A DNA stretch of 36,452 nt, taken from positions 1-36,452 of the forward strand of contig JAFUFB010000007.1 of assembly GCA_017470145.1 (NCBI GenBank), read 5' to 3'. The number at the start of each line of letters is the position of its first letter. The first letter of the stretch is position 1. The notes beneath the pieces were generated by a model. That model saw only the letters and a program-made list of their open reading frames with translations. It did no database searches and was not told the DNA's origin. The translations under genes and the position numbers were made by a program. Shown piece by piece: positions 23,761 through 33,251 of this stretch. Source of the DNA: Clostridia bacterium (GTDB lineage Bacteria > Bacillota > Clostridia > Christensenellales > Aristaeellaceae).

Positions 23761-23789
23761 ATTATATGGTATTCTGTATATCCGGTCTA
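23761..23789 (-). promoter_or_regulatory. Promoter of the AraC-type regulator gene
   Basis: Read on the minus strand: TAGACC (23789-23784), 17 bases, perfect TATAAT (23766-23761). The predicted start at about 23754 leaves a ~68-base leader before the ATG. Confidence 0.55.
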
Positions 23790-23823
23790 TGGAAAAACCA
23801 CAGGGCGATATGGCCCTGTGTAT

Positions 23824-23896
23824 GCATATTTGGTCATCTGAAGCCCTCGAAAACGCAAAAGGGACAAGATAGATTTTTAACATTCCCGCATATTTG
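23824..23896. promoter_or_regulatory. Repeated GCATATTTG motif in the divergent control region
   Basis: GCATATTTG occurs at 23824-23832 and again at 23888-23896, 64 bases apart, in the 330-base gap between the regulator gene and the ABC operon. TGGTCAT (23831-23837) and an inverted ATGACCA (about 23914-23920) add a second shared element. These are candidate binding sites for the AraC-type regulator. I see no good sigma-A pair for the rightward gene, which fits an activated promoter. A short CCGC/GCGG hairpin lies near 23976-23987, followed by AAGGAGGG before the start. Confidence 0.4.
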
Positions 23897-24016
23897 CATA
23901 TCCACTCGACATATGACCATACTCATTTTGGAAGGAATTTGCTACCATTCCTACATCAGTGATTCATTTCTTCCGCGAAAGCGGGAGGCAAGATCTACAT
24001 AAGGAGGGAGAACACA

Positions 24017-25303
24017 ATGAAGAAACTGAAAACACTCGTGTCTCTGATGCTGGCTGCGGTGATGCTGTTCACAGCGGCTGCCGCCCTGGCGGACGGGTTC
24101 AGCGTGGACGTGCTGGAAGTGAAAATCTGGGACAACAACCAGCTGGCCGGCCTGCAGCAGATCGCGGATCTGTGGACCGAACAGAGTGGCGTGAAGGTGA
24201 ACATCCAGGTCGTGGACTGGGATAACTACTGGACGCTGCTGGAAGCCGGCGCCTCCGGCGGCCAGATGCCCGATGTTTTCTGGATGCACAGCAACAACGC
24301 TGAGATGTACATGGGCGCCCAGAAGCTGCTGGACCTGACGGACTACATCGCCGCCAGCGACAAGGTAAACCTGGAAAACTACTACGAGGGCATCACCGAG
24401 CTGTACAGCAAGGACGGCAAGTACTACGCCGTGGCGAAGGACCATGACACCATCGCGCTGCTGTACAACAAGGCGCTGTTCGACCAGTACGGCGTGGCTT
24501 ATCCCACCGACGCCTGGACCTGGGAGGATTACAAGGCCGCGGCGGAAGCCATTACCGAAGCTTCCGGCGGAGACGTGTATGGCGCGGCCTGCAACACCAC
24601 CAATGACCAGGATGGCTACTTCAACATCATTTACGATTTCGGCGGCTACGTGATCTCCGATGATCACAAGTCCTCCGGATGGGATAACGAAAACACCATC
24701 AAGGCCATGGAATTCATCGGCACCCTGACGGAAAAGGCCTGGGCCCCCCAGCAGCTGGTGTCCGAGAACGGAACGGATACCCTGTTCAACAACCGGAAGG
24801 TGGCCATGATCTCCCAGGGCTCCTGGATGATCAACTCCTTCTACACCTATGAAGGCTCCGAGGATTACGCCTGGGCCGTGCTGCCTTACGAGGATGTGAA
24901 CGGCAACGGTCAGGCGGACGAGGGCGAGCGGGTTTCCATCTACAACGGCCTGGGCTGGGCCGCGGCGGCCAACACCAAGGATCCCGACGCTGCCTGGAGC
25001 CTCATCGAATGGTTCTCCTCCGAGGAGATGCAGCTGAAGCAGTCCGAGCTGGGCGTGACCATGGCGGGCTACATCGGCGCTTCCGAAGCCTTCGCCAATG
25101 CCTTCCCGGGCATGGACATCTCCGCCTTCCTGGAGATGGAGAGCAACGGAACCCTGGTGTTCCGTCCCTACAGCAAGTACACCTCCCGGTGGTCTGACCA
25201 GTATCAGCGGGAGCTGGTGGAGGCCTGGAACAATCCCTCCGCCATGACCGGTGTGCTGTACAACCTGGCGGGCGAGATGAACGCCCTTCTGGCGCAGGAA
25301 TAA
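24017..25303 (+). CDS. Carbohydrate ABC transporter solute-binding protein
   Basis: 428 residues. A classic signal peptide (MKKLKTLVSLMLAAVMLF, then AAALA-DG) ends in a type I cleavage site. No lipobox cysteine is present, which is unusual for a monoderm binding protein. The mature chain is a type 1 sugar-binding fold: WTEQSGVKVNIQVVDWDNYW, then DVFWMHSNNAEMY, and LLYNKALFDQYGVAYPT. Residues ~293-305 (DVNGNGQADEGER) form an EF-hand-like calcium loop, seen in some sugar-binding proteins. AAGGAGGG gives a strong ribosome binding site. It heads the transport operon; its ligand is probably an oligosaccharide or glycoside, not determined. A strong hairpin follows and may protect its mRNA. Confidence 0.93.
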   Translation: MKKLKTLVSLMLAAVMLFTAAAALADGFSVDVLEVKIWDNNQLAGLQQIADLWTEQSGVKVNIQVVDWDNYWTLLEAGASGGQMPDVFWMHSNNAEMYMGAQKLLDLTDYIAASDKVNLENYYEGITELYSKDGKYYAVAKDHDTIALLYNKALFDQYGVAYPTDAWTWEDYKAAAEAITEASGGDVYGAACNTTNDQDGYFNIIYDFGGYVISDDHKSSGWDNENTIKAMEFIGTLTEKAWAPQQLVSENGTDTLFNNRKVAMISQGSWMINSFYTYEGSEDYAWAVLPYEDVNGNGQADEGERVSIYNGLGWAAAANTKDPDAAWSLIEWFSSEEMQLKQSELGVTMAGYIGASEAFANAFPGMDISAFLEMESNGTLVFRPYSKYTSRWSDQYQRELVEAWNNPSAMTGVLYNLAGEMNALLAQE

Positions 25304-25322
25304 TACATCGGATTTATGAGGG

Positions 25323-25386
25323 CGAGAGGCCGGAAGCTGTCGCTTCCGGCCTCTCGGCGTATTCCATCGCGGGGAGAGGCTTTTTA
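25323..25386 (+). terminator. Overlapping hairpins between binding-protein and permease genes
   Basis: A 15-bp stem spans 25323-25337 and 25342-25356 (CGAGAGGCCGGAAGC with its complement, TGTC loop). The last part of its right arm, GCCTCTC (25349-25355), can instead pair with GAGAGGC (25374-25380), which is followed directly by TTTTT (25381-25385), a terminator form. The two folds exclude each other. Simple explanation: partial termination or mRNA protection that gives more binding protein than permease. A regulated switch is possible but unproven. Confidence 0.6.
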
Positions 25387-25458
25387 GTGAAAACGGGCGG
25401 AGCCCCGGGCCGTCTCCCGCGCAAGTAATGAACGACAAACGAAAAGGAGGCTTGGCGT

Positions 25459-26355
25459 ATGGCGAAAGGAAAGCATAAAATGACGCCCAGCGAAAAGAGT
25501 CAGGCCCGATGGGGATTGGCCTTTGTGGCGCCCACCATGATCGGGCTCATTGTGCTGAACTTCTATCCGATTTTCAACACGATTTATCAGTCCTTTTTCA
25601 AAACCGGCGATTTCGGAATGGGGAATGTCTTCGTAGGACTGCAGAACTTCGCCTCCGTCCTGGGCGGAAACGAGTTCTGGCGCAGCCTGGGAAACACCTT
25701 TAAGTACGCGCTGATCGAGGTGCCCTTCTCCATCATCTTCGCCCTGCTGCTGGCGGTGTTCCTGAACCGGAAAATCGCTTTCCGCAGCGGCTATCGTACC
25801 ATCTTCTTCCTGCCCATGGTGGCCGCGCCGGCCGCGGTGGCCATGGTTTGGAAATTCCTGTACAACCAGCAGTTCGGCCTGATCAACAACGTCTTCGGCA
25901 CCCAGACGGCCTGGATTTCCGACCCGGGAATCGCCTGGATTTCCATCGGTGTCATCGGCGTATGGAGCATCGTGGGCTACAACATGATCCTGCTGATCTC
26001 CGGCTTGCAGGAAATACCTCATGATTACTACGAGGCGGCGGAGATCGACGGCGCCACCGGGGTGAAACAGTTCTTCAAGATCACCATCCCCCTGCTGAGT
26101 CCGACGATTTTCTTCATCCTGCAGACCCGGATCATCGGCGCGCTGCAGCAGTTCGACCTGATCTACATGGTCATGGACAACTCCAATCGTGCCCTGTCCA
26201 GCGTGGAGACGGTGGTCTATTACTTCTACACCCAGGCGTTTACGTACAACAACCGGGGCTTCGGCGCGGCCATTGTCGTATCCATGCTGGTGATCATTAT
26301 GCTCATTACCTTCCTGCTGCAGAGGGCGGAGAAGAAGTGGGTCTTCTATAATTAA
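25459..26355 (+). CDS. Sugar ABC transporter permease, MalF/UgpA type
   Basis: 298 residues with about six membrane segments. The loop that docks with the ATPase, the EAA motif, reads YYEAAEIDGATGVKQFFKI near residues 190-208. AAGGAGG precedes the ATG at 25459. It is the first of two permeases and follows the binding protein after a hairpin; with the gene at 26376 it forms the membrane channel of a CUT1-type importer for oligosaccharides or glycosides. Nothing in the sequence identifies the sugar. Confidence 0.93.
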   Translation: MAKGKHKMTPSEKSQARWGLAFVAPTMIGLIVLNFYPIFNTIYQSFFKTGDFGMGNVFVGLQNFASVLGGNEFWRSLGNTFKYALIEVPFSIIFALLLAVFLNRKIAFRSGYRTIFFLPMVAAPAAVAMVWKFLYNQQFGLINNVFGTQTAWISDPGIAWISIGVIGVWSIVGYNMILLISGLQEIPHDYYEAAEIDGATGVKQFFKITIPLLSPTIFFILQTRIIGALQQFDLIYMVMDNSNRALSSVETVVYYFYTQAFTYNNRGFGAAIVVSMLVIIMLITFLLQRAEKKWVFYN

Positions 26356-26375
26356 GAAAGGAGTGCGTGAACAGA

Positions 26376-27215
26376 ATGGAAAGTTATCGAGCGAAAAAAG
26401 CGGTGACGCAGGGCCTGATTCATGTGTTCCTGATCATCTTTTCCTTCTCCATGCTGGTGCCCTTCCTGTGGATGGTGCTAACGGCCTTCAAAACCCAGGC
26501 GGAATCCACCTCCATCGATCCCTTTGTGTTTTTTCCGAGCTCCTGGAGCTTTGACAGCTTTTCCACCGTCTGGACCAGCTACAATTTCCTGTACCTGTAC
26601 AAGAACACGCTGCTGATGATCCTGTTCCGCGTGATTTGCGCGGTGCTGACGGCCACCATGGCGGGTTACGCCTTCGGGCGGTTGAATTTCCCGGGGAAGA
26701 ACCTGCTGTTCAGCCTGATTCTGATTCAGATGATGGTGCCCAGCCAGATCTTCATCATTCCCCAGTATATCATGGTCAGCCGTCTGGGCTGGCTGAACAC
26801 CATCGCGGGCCTGGTTTTCCCCGGCGCGGTGACCGCCTTCGGTACCTTCCTGCTGAAGACCGGATATCAGGGCTTGCCCCGGGATCTGGAGGAAGCGGCC
26901 TCTATCGACGGATGCAACATCGGCCAGCAGTTCCTGGTAATCATGATGCCCCTGACCCGGTCCTCCATGGTGTCCCTGGGTATTTTTACCGCGGTGTTCG
27001 CCTTTAAGGACCTGATGTGGCCCATGATCGTGTGCTCCAACGCCTCCAGCACGACCCTATCCGCTGGCCTGGCCAAGATGCAGGGGCAGTTCTCCAGCAA
27101 TTATCCGCAGCTGATGGCGGCGGCCACCATGGCCAGCTTGCCCATGATCGTGCTGTATCTGATTTTCCAGAAGCAGTTTGTGGAGGGCATCGCGACCTCT
27201 GGCGGAAAGCTGTAA
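26376..27215 (+). CDS. Sugar ABC transporter permease, MalG/UgpE type
   Basis: 279 residues from the ATG at 26376. A GTG at 26367 is three bases from AAGGAG (26358-26363) and the ATG is twelve, so the start is uncertain by three codons. About six membrane segments; the EAA loop reads DLEEAASIDGCNIGQQFLVI near 186-205. It pairs with the permease at 25459, which ends 20 bases earlier, in a CUT1 importer. The C-terminus KQFVEGIATSGGKL is typical of this subfamily. Confidence 0.93.
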   Translation: MESYRAKKAVTQGLIHVFLIIFSFSMLVPFLWMVLTAFKTQAESTSIDPFVFFPSSWSFDSFSTVWTSYNFLYLYKNTLLMILFRVICAVLTATMAGYAFGRLNFPGKNLLFSLILIQMMVPSQIFIIPQYIMVSRLGWLNTIAGLVFPGAVTAFGTFLLKTGYQGLPRDLEEAASIDGCNIGQQFLVIMMPLTRSSMVSLGIFTAVFAFKDLMWPMIVCSNASSTTLSAGLAKMQGQFSSNYPQLMAAATMASLPMIVLYLIFQKQFVEGIATSGGKL

Positions 27216-27240
27216 GGAACGGAGGAGGGAGTTGTAAGAA

Positions 27241-27927
27241 GTGCGTACGCTGCCGCAATGGGCCCGGGAAGAGCGGGAAAAGCTCCGGGGATACAGCCCG
27301 CGGGATAAAATGAAGTACATCTGGCAATACTATCGGCTGTGGCTGATCGGCATCGCGGCGGTGGTTTCCTTTGTGTCCTACGCGCTTTGGACTTACTTTA
27401 CGGTTCCCAAGGATATTCATTTTTACGGTATTTTTTCCAATACATACGCCCAGCTGGGCAAGGGGTCGGATTTCTACGAGGGCTTTGTGGCCCGGGCGGG
27501 GTACGACCTGACCCAGGGGGTGGTGGAGCTGGACTGCGCCTCCTACTGCAAGCCCTCCTCCCCGGCCAATGTGGGGAACACCTATTATGACAAGCTGATC
27601 TCCATGCTGGACGGCGGGGTGGACGATGTCTGGGTCGCGGAGGCGGAGGATCTGATCGTCGTAGGCGCGGGGGGCCGGCTCATGGATTTGAGCACGGCCC
27701 AGGCCGCGGCCTTACGGGAGAAGTATCAGGATCGGTTCATTTACTGCACGCCGCTGCGGGAGGATTACAGCACGGAGCCCGTGCCCATCGGCATCGATCT
27801 GGCGGGAACGGCGCTCACGGGGGAATACTGCGCCTACCCGGAAGGAGCGGCGCTGGGCATCAACGCGTATACCTCCCGGCTGGATCAGGTGGAAATCTTT
27901 CTGGATTACCTGTTTGAGAGGGAGTGA
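27241..27927 (+). CDS. Membrane-anchored accessory protein of the sugar ABC operon
   Basis: 228 residues from a GTG at 27241 behind GGAGGAGGG (27221-27229). About 24 basic N-terminal residues precede one hydrophobic segment near 33-52 (LWLIGIAAVVSFVSYALW). The rest lies outside the membrane and has the strand-helix spacing of a periplasmic-binding-like half domain, with IGIDLAGTAL and a final EIFLDYLFERE. I cannot name a family; similarly built proteins, one N-terminal anchor plus a binding-protein-like domain, occur beside sugar ABC genes with YesL in Clostridia. It may present substrate or modulate the importer, which is inference. Confidence 0.75.
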   Translation: MRTLPQWAREEREKLRGYSPRDKMKYIWQYYRLWLIGIAAVVSFVSYALWTYFTVPKDIHFYGIFSNTYAQLGKGSDFYEGFVARAGYDLTQGVVELDCASYCKPSSPANVGNTYYDKLISMLDGGVDDVWVAEAEDLIVVGAGGRLMDLSTAQAAALREKYQDRFIYCTPLREDYSTEPVPIGIDLAGTALTGEYCAYPEGAALGINAYTSRLDQVEIFLDYLFERE

Positions 27928-27933
27928 GGGCGG

Positions 27934-28698
27934 ATGCGTTTTCTGATGAAGCTGTTCAGCGAGGAAAGCGCGTTCGGGCGTTTCCTCAATCGGCTGTATG
28001 TTCTGATTACGGCGAACCTGCTCTTTGTGCTGTTCAGCCTCCCCGTGGTGACGATCGGGGCCAGTCTGACGGCGCTGAACTATACGATGATGAAGCTGCA
28101 GCGGGGAGATAAGCACTTCAAAGTGGCAGCCACCTTCTGGAAAGGCTTTCGGGAGAACTGGAAAAAGTCCACCCTGGCCTTTTTGATCCTGGGGGCGCTG
28201 GTGCTGTTCCAGCTGCTGGAAATCAGCTGGTGCCGCCAGTTCCAAGGGGCCGTAGCGGCCTTTGAGTATGTGCTGGTTGGGCTCCTGGTGCTGGAAGGCA
28301 TGCTGGCCATCTACCTCTTCCCGGTGATCGCCGCCTTCAACGGCGGGCTGGGAGAGCTGCTGCGGGACGCGATGTATTTCGCCTTCGCCAAGCCCCATTG
28401 GCTGGTGGTGAACCTGGCGCTGTATGTGCTGCCCCTCTGGGGGACCTACGCCGCCCTGACTTATTTGCCCCTGTGGGCCTTCCTGTGGCTGATGATCGGA
28501 TTCGGGCTGATCGTCTACCTGTCCACCCACCTGATGCTGAAGATCTTTACGCCCTTCCTGCCGGAGGTGGATATCTGCGGCGACGTGATTCCCCCGGGGA
28601 TGGAGGATGATCCGAACATCATGGTGGCGGACGGAAAGGCGGAGGACGACGATCCGGACGAAAAGACGCTGCGGGAAATGATGAAATACGGGCTGTAG
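27934..28698 (+). CDS. YesL-family (DUF624) membrane protein
   Basis: 254 residues. It begins with FLMKLFSEESAFGRFLNRLYVLI and LLFVLFSLPVVTIGASLTAL, the DUF624/YesL start, and has about five membrane segments, with a charged C-terminal tail of ~50 residues. YesL lies in the Bacillus rhamnogalacturonan operon and in many sugar-transport clusters, always with unknown function. It starts six bases after the previous gene ends and has GAGGG upstream. It strengthens the view that this operon handles plant or host glycan fragments. The long acidic tail (EDDDPDEKTL) is a local feature. Confidence 0.88.
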   Translation: MRFLMKLFSEESAFGRFLNRLYVLITANLLFVLFSLPVVTIGASLTALNYTMMKLQRGDKHFKVAATFWKGFRENWKKSTLAFLILGALVLFQLLEISWCRQFQGAVAAFEYVLVGLLVLEGMLAIYLFPVIAAFNGGLGELLRDAMYFAFAKPHWLVVNLALYVLPLWGTYAALTYLPLWAFLWLMIGFGLIVYLSTHLMLKIFTPFLPEVDICGDVIPPGMEDDPNIMVADGKAEDDDPDEKTLREMMKYGL

Positions 28699-28847
28699 CC
28701 CCCGGGGCGGGCCCCGAAAAAAGCAACGAAAGAAGAAACCGCGCTGGTTGAGATAAATCGGCGCATCCTGGAAGGAAAGAACATCGCGTCCGGCGACTCC
28801 ACCAACATCGCCGGCCGCGGGAAGAAGAAAAGGAGGTTATTGAGTCC

Positions 28848-28951
28848 GTGAGTCCGCGGTGCGGCATTGTGGAGACATGCCGTAAGGCGGTTCGCCTTGA
28901 CCGGGCGACGCGAGAACGCTTTGAGGAACGCTGCGTTCAGGACGAGAAAAA

Positions 28952-28964
<13 letters not shown>
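28848..28964 (+). CDS. Candidate 38-codon leader ORF overlapping the ABC ATPase start
   Basis: AGGAGG (28831-28836) lies 11 bases before a GTG at 28848, opening a frame of 38 residues (starts [13 protein letters not shown]) that ends at TAA 28962-28964, overlapping the ATPase ATG at 28952 in another frame. The ATPase ATG itself has only a weak AGGACGAG upstream. The same bases form three hairpins: CGGCAT/ATGCCG (28863-28882 region), AAGGCG/CGCCTT (28883-28897 region) and GAACGC/GCGTTC (28926-28938 region). It could be a coupled leader peptide or the outcome of a structured RNA. The rest of the gap, 28699-28830, holds a small GGGGC/GCCCC hairpin right after yesL and no other gene I can support. 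Confidence 0.4.
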
Positions 28965-30106
<1,142 letters not shown>

Positions 30107-30220
30107 GCAAGGGGTAAAACCTGCGGAGGGAGGCTCCGTCCCGCGAGGGGAGAGCGGCCTTCCGGAGGAGATGGACGGGATGATTTCAGGCATCCCTACC
30201 GTTGAACGCAATGGAATCAG

Positions 30221-30258
30221 AGGGGATCCGTGGAAGGTGCGGATCCCCTTGATTTTTG
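30221..30258 (+). terminator. Rho-independent terminator of the sugar ABC operon
   Basis: AGGGGATCCG (30221-30230) pairs perfectly with CGGATCCCCT (30240-30249) around a nine-base loop, followed by TGATTTTT. It lies 115 bases after the ATPase stop. The stretch 30107-30220 before it holds no gene I can support. Confidence 0.88.
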
Positions 30259-30280
30259 CCGGGCGGGAAGGGCTTGACCC

Positions 30281-30308
30281 TTTACAATCCCCGAAATCCA
30301 TGTATAAT
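30281..30308 (+). promoter_or_regulatory. Sigma-A promoter of the pantothenate/homoserine operon
   Basis: TTTACA (30281-30286), 16 bases, perfect TATAAT (30303-30308). It gives a leader of about 210 bases before the ATG at 30527. The leader carries a GC palindrome and no riboswitch I recognise. Confidence 0.75.
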
Positions 30309-30374
30309 AAACCCATTCCACGGCTTTCGGCTGGGAGCTTCGGCCCCGGACCGTAGGAAGGAAATGCTGATTCT

Positions 30375-30398
30375 CGCTCCCCCGCGGAGCGGGGGGCG
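30375..30398. repeat. GC-rich palindrome in the leader of the panT-like gene
   Basis: CGCTCCCCCG / CGGGGGGCG arms around CGGAG, extended outward by GATTCT and a near complement AGAATC (30369-30405 overall). It is the same family as the copies near 2094 and 12902, here inside a predicted transcript leader. Confidence 0.75.
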
Positions 30399-30526
30399 AA
30401 AGAATCCATGGAAATGGGGAGCAAAATGCTTTCCGCCTGATTCGAAGCGGTTTACATTTCCCAAAGGCGCGGAAAATCTATTTTTACGACGGGCATCCCG
30501 GAAAGGGAGCTCGAACGGAGGAAACC

Positions 30527-31132
30527 ATGTCTAAGTCTACGCGGAACACAAGAGTTACCCGGATGACGCTGCTGGCCATGCTGGCGGCGGTGTTGGTCGT
30601 TTTGGCATTCGTGAATATCCCTATGCCCTTCGGCCTCAGCATTACCTTTAACATGATCCCAGTGGCCATCGCAGCCATCGCCATGGGTGTGCCCGGGGGA
30701 TTGATCATTGGCGGGGCCTTCGGGCTCATCAGCTTTTTGCAGTGCTTCGGGGTGTTTGGCTTCAGCGCCCTGGGGGCGGCGCTGGTGAATTACAGCCCGC
30801 TGCTCATGTTTGTGCAGCGGTTTGTGTCTCGCCTGGCGGTGGGGCTGCTGGCGGCCCTGGTGTATCGGCTGCTAAGCGGGACCCGGGCGCCCCTGTATGT
30901 GAAGGGCGCGGTTACCGGGTTTGCCGCCGCGTTTTTCAACACGCTGTTCTTTATGGGGCTGCTGGTGCTGCTCTTCGGCCAAACGCCGGAGCTGCGGGAT
31001 ACCATCGCCGCCAAGGGGGTCGTTATGTATATCATCACCTCCGTGGGGATCAACGCCGTGGTGGAGATGCTGGTGGCGGCCCTGGTGACCGGCGGCGCCT
31101 GCGTCGCGCTGAAAAAAGCGCGGTTGATTTGA
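30527..31132 (+). CDS. ECF transporter S component, probably for pantothenate
   Basis: 201 residues with about six membrane segments and the S-component pattern: a basic start RVTRMTLLAMLAAV, then ITFNMIPVAIAAIAMGVPGG and an early alanine-rich first helix. S components bind a vitamin and work with the shared EcfA/A'/T module, absent here. The next gene, 48 bases on, is a pantothenate kinase (CoaX), so pantothenate (PanT) is the best guess, based on gene pairing rather than residues. GGAGG sits six bases before the ATG. Confidence 0.82.
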   Translation: MSKSTRNTRVTRMTLLAMLAAVLVVLAFVNIPMPFGLSITFNMIPVAIAAIAMGVPGGLIIGGAFGLISFLQCFGVFGFSALGAALVNYSPLLMFVQRFVSRLAVGLLAALVYRLLSGTRAPLYVKGAVTGFAAAFFNTLFFMGLLVLLFGQTPELRDTIAAKGVVMYIITSVGINAVVEMLVAALVTGGACVALKKARLI

Positions 31133-31180
31133 GAAACTTGTTCCTGCGAAGGGATGTTTCAACCAGGGAGGGAAAGCAAA

Positions 31181-31951
31181 ATGATCTTGGCCATGGATGT
31201 GGGGAACACCAATATCAAGACGGCGCTGTTCGACGGCAAGGAGATGTACAAGTATTGGCGCATGTCCACCAATATTAACTCCACCTCCGATGAATACGGC
31301 ATCCGCCTGTCCTCCATGTTCGCCCATGAGGGGGTGGCCACCTCCAGCGTCGAGGGCATCGTGGTTTCCAGCGTGGTGCCTACCATCAACTTTACCCTGG
31401 ACCATATGCTGCAGAATTACTTCGGCCAGACGCCGCTGTTTGTGGCCCCGGGGGTGAAGACGGGTATCAACATCCGATATGAAAATCCCCGGGAGCTGGG
31501 CAGCGACCGCATTGCCAACGCCGTGGCCGCCTATGAGGAGTACGGCGGGCCCTGCATCTTTATCGATTTCGGAACGGCTACCACCTTCGGCGTGGTGGAC
31601 GAGGGCGGCAGCTTCCTGGGCGGGCTCATTTGCCCCGGCATTAAGCTGAGCAGCGAGGCTCTGGTGACGGGTACGGCCAAACTGCCCCGGTTCGAGTTCA
31701 TCCGGCCGGAATCCGTCATCGGCCGTACCACCCTGACCAACCTGCAAAGCGGTATGTATTACGGCTACGTGGGTCTGGTGAAGAACATCGTTCGAAAGAT
31801 CAAGCAGGAGCTGGGCCGGGAAGCCTTCGTGGTGGCGACCGGGGGCATGGCGGTGATGATCGCCGAGGAAAGCCGGGCGATAGATAAGCTGGATGGGTTG
31901 CTGACGCTGAAGGGGCTGAGGACGATCTACGAGCGGAATCAGGCGAAGTGA
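31181..31951 (+). CDS. coaX: Type III pantothenate kinase (CoaX)
   Basis: 256 residues from the ATG at 31181, eight bases after GGGAGGG (31166-31172); an in-frame upstream ATG at 31154 lies before that site. The type III signature is complete: DVGNTNIKTALFDG near the start, then NPRELGSDRIANAVAA, FIDFGTATTFGVVD and GGLICPGI. The enzyme makes 4'-phosphopantothenate, the first committed step to coenzyme A, and is insensitive to CoA feedback in known members. It sits behind an ECF S component, forming an uptake-plus-trapping pair. Confidence 0.95.
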   Translation: MILAMDVGNTNIKTALFDGKEMYKYWRMSTNINSTSDEYGIRLSSMFAHEGVATSSVEGIVVSSVVPTINFTLDHMLQNYFGQTPLFVAPGVKTGINIRYENPRELGSDRIANAVAAYEEYGGPCIFIDFGTATTFGVVDEGGSFLGGLICPGIKLSSEALVTGTAKLPRFEFIRPESVIGRTTLTNLQSGMYYGYVGLVKNIVRKIKQELGREAFVVATGGMAVMIAEESRAIDKLDGLLTLKGLRTIYERNQAK

Positions 31952-31987
31952 TTGATTTGATCGAAAGAGAAAAGGATGGGAGAAAAG

Positions 31988-33250
31988 ATGAAAGAAGTAG
32001 TACTTGGTCTGCTGGGCCTGGGCAACATTGGCGGCGGCGTCTGGGACCTGATCCGCACCTACGGCGATGAAGTGGAAAAGCGCACCGGCCTCCACCTGCG
32101 GGTGAAAAAAGCCCTGGTGCTGGACAAAACAATCCATGGCGGCCACGAGGTGCCGGACGCGGTGCTGACCACCGACCGCAACGACATCCTGGAGGATCCG
32201 GAAATCCAGATCGTCTGCGAGTTCCTGGGCGGTGAGCATCCCGCTGCGGATATGATGCTGCGGGCCCTGGAAAATGGCAAATCCGTGGTCACTGCCAATA
32301 AAATGGCCCTCTCCCTGCATTTCGACGAGCTGCGGGCTATGGCTCAAAAGACCGGCGCCGGCCTGTACTACGAAGCCAGCGTCGGCGGCGCCATTCCCAT
32401 CATCAACGCCATCCAGACGCCTCTCATCGCCAACCACATTGAGCAGATGATGGGCATCGTCAATGGCACCACCAATTACATCCTGACCCGGATGGCCGCG
32501 GAGGGTGCGGAGTACGAAACCGTGCTGAAAGACGCCCAGCGCCTGGGGCTGGCGGAGCCGAACCCGGAGGCGGACGTGGAGGGCATGGATGCGGCCTATA
32601 AGCTAAGCATTCTGGGCAGCCTGGCCTTCCACAGCCGGATCAGGTTTGAGCAGATCTATCGGGAGGGCATTACGAAGATCACCGCCGAGGATATTGCCTT
32701 CGGCCGGGAGATGGGCTATGTGCTGAAGCTGCTGGCCATTGGCAAGGATAACGGGGATGCCATCGAAGCCCGGGTGCATCCCGCCTTCCTGCCCGCGGAT
32801 CACCCCCTGGCTCGGGTGGATGGCTCCCTCAACGCGGTGTATCTGTACGGCCATGCCTTCAAGGATATGATGCTGGAGGGACGGGGCGCTGGGGATATCC
32901 AGACTGCCAGCGCTATCCTGGGAGATATCGTCCAGGCGGCGCAAAATGCGGTGCATCCCATGCCCTATCTGCAGGCGGAGCCCACCCCCGTGGCGGACGA
33001 CTGGCACAGCAAGTATTTTATCCGCATGAAGGCCAAGGACGCCCCCGGCGTACTGGCGGAGGTGACGGGCCTGCTGGCGGGGGAGGGCATCTCCGTTTCT
33101 GCCATGATGCAGAAGGGGGCGGCCCCCGGCGGCAAGGCCACCCTTGTGGTGATTACGCATATCGCGCCGGAAAGCGCTGTGCGCCGGGTGGTGAAGGCGT
33201 TGAATCCGGAAATCTGCCAGGTGGAAAATGTGATTCGAGTGGAAGGCTAA
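31988..33250 (+). CDS. hom: Homoserine dehydrogenase with C-terminal ACT domain
   Basis: 420 residues from the ATG at 31988, chosen because the nucleotide-binding strand follows at once (MKEVVLGLLGLGNIGGGV); an ATG at 31976 four codons earlier is possible. GLGNIGGGV is the NAD(P) loop, with the conserved catalytic region including NGTTNYILTRM near residue 159 and an ACT domain at ~340-420 (KAKDAPGVLAEVTGLLAGEG, shortened) that likely binds threonine. It turns aspartate semialdehyde into homoserine for threonine and methionine. It follows coaX by 36 bases and precedes the fusion gene by one base. Confidence 0.95.
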   Translation: MKEVVLGLLGLGNIGGGVWDLIRTYGDEVEKRTGLHLRVKKALVLDKTIHGGHEVPDAVLTTDRNDILEDPEIQIVCEFLGGEHPAADMMLRALENGKSVVTANKMALSLHFDELRAMAQKTGAGLYYEASVGGAIPIINAIQTPLIANHIEQMMGIVNGTTNYILTRMAAEGAEYETVLKDAQRLGLAEPNPEADVEGMDAAYKLSILGSLAFHSRIRFEQIYREGITKITAEDIAFGREMGYVLKLLAIGKDNGDAIEARVHPAFLPADHPLARVDGSLNAVYLYGHAFKDMMLEGRGAGDIQTASAILGDIVQAAQNAVHPMPYLQAEPTPVADDWHSKYFIRMKAKDAPGVLAEVTGLLAGEGISVSAMMQKGAAPGGKATLVVITHIAPESAVRRVVKALNPEICQVENVIRVEG

Positions 33251-33251
33251 A

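Noticed and set aside
30309-30526. Riboswitch in the leader of the ECF S-component gene
   Set aside because: The leader does not show the conserved cores of FMN, TPP, cobalamin or other vitamin riboswitches that I know; only the GC palindrome is evident.
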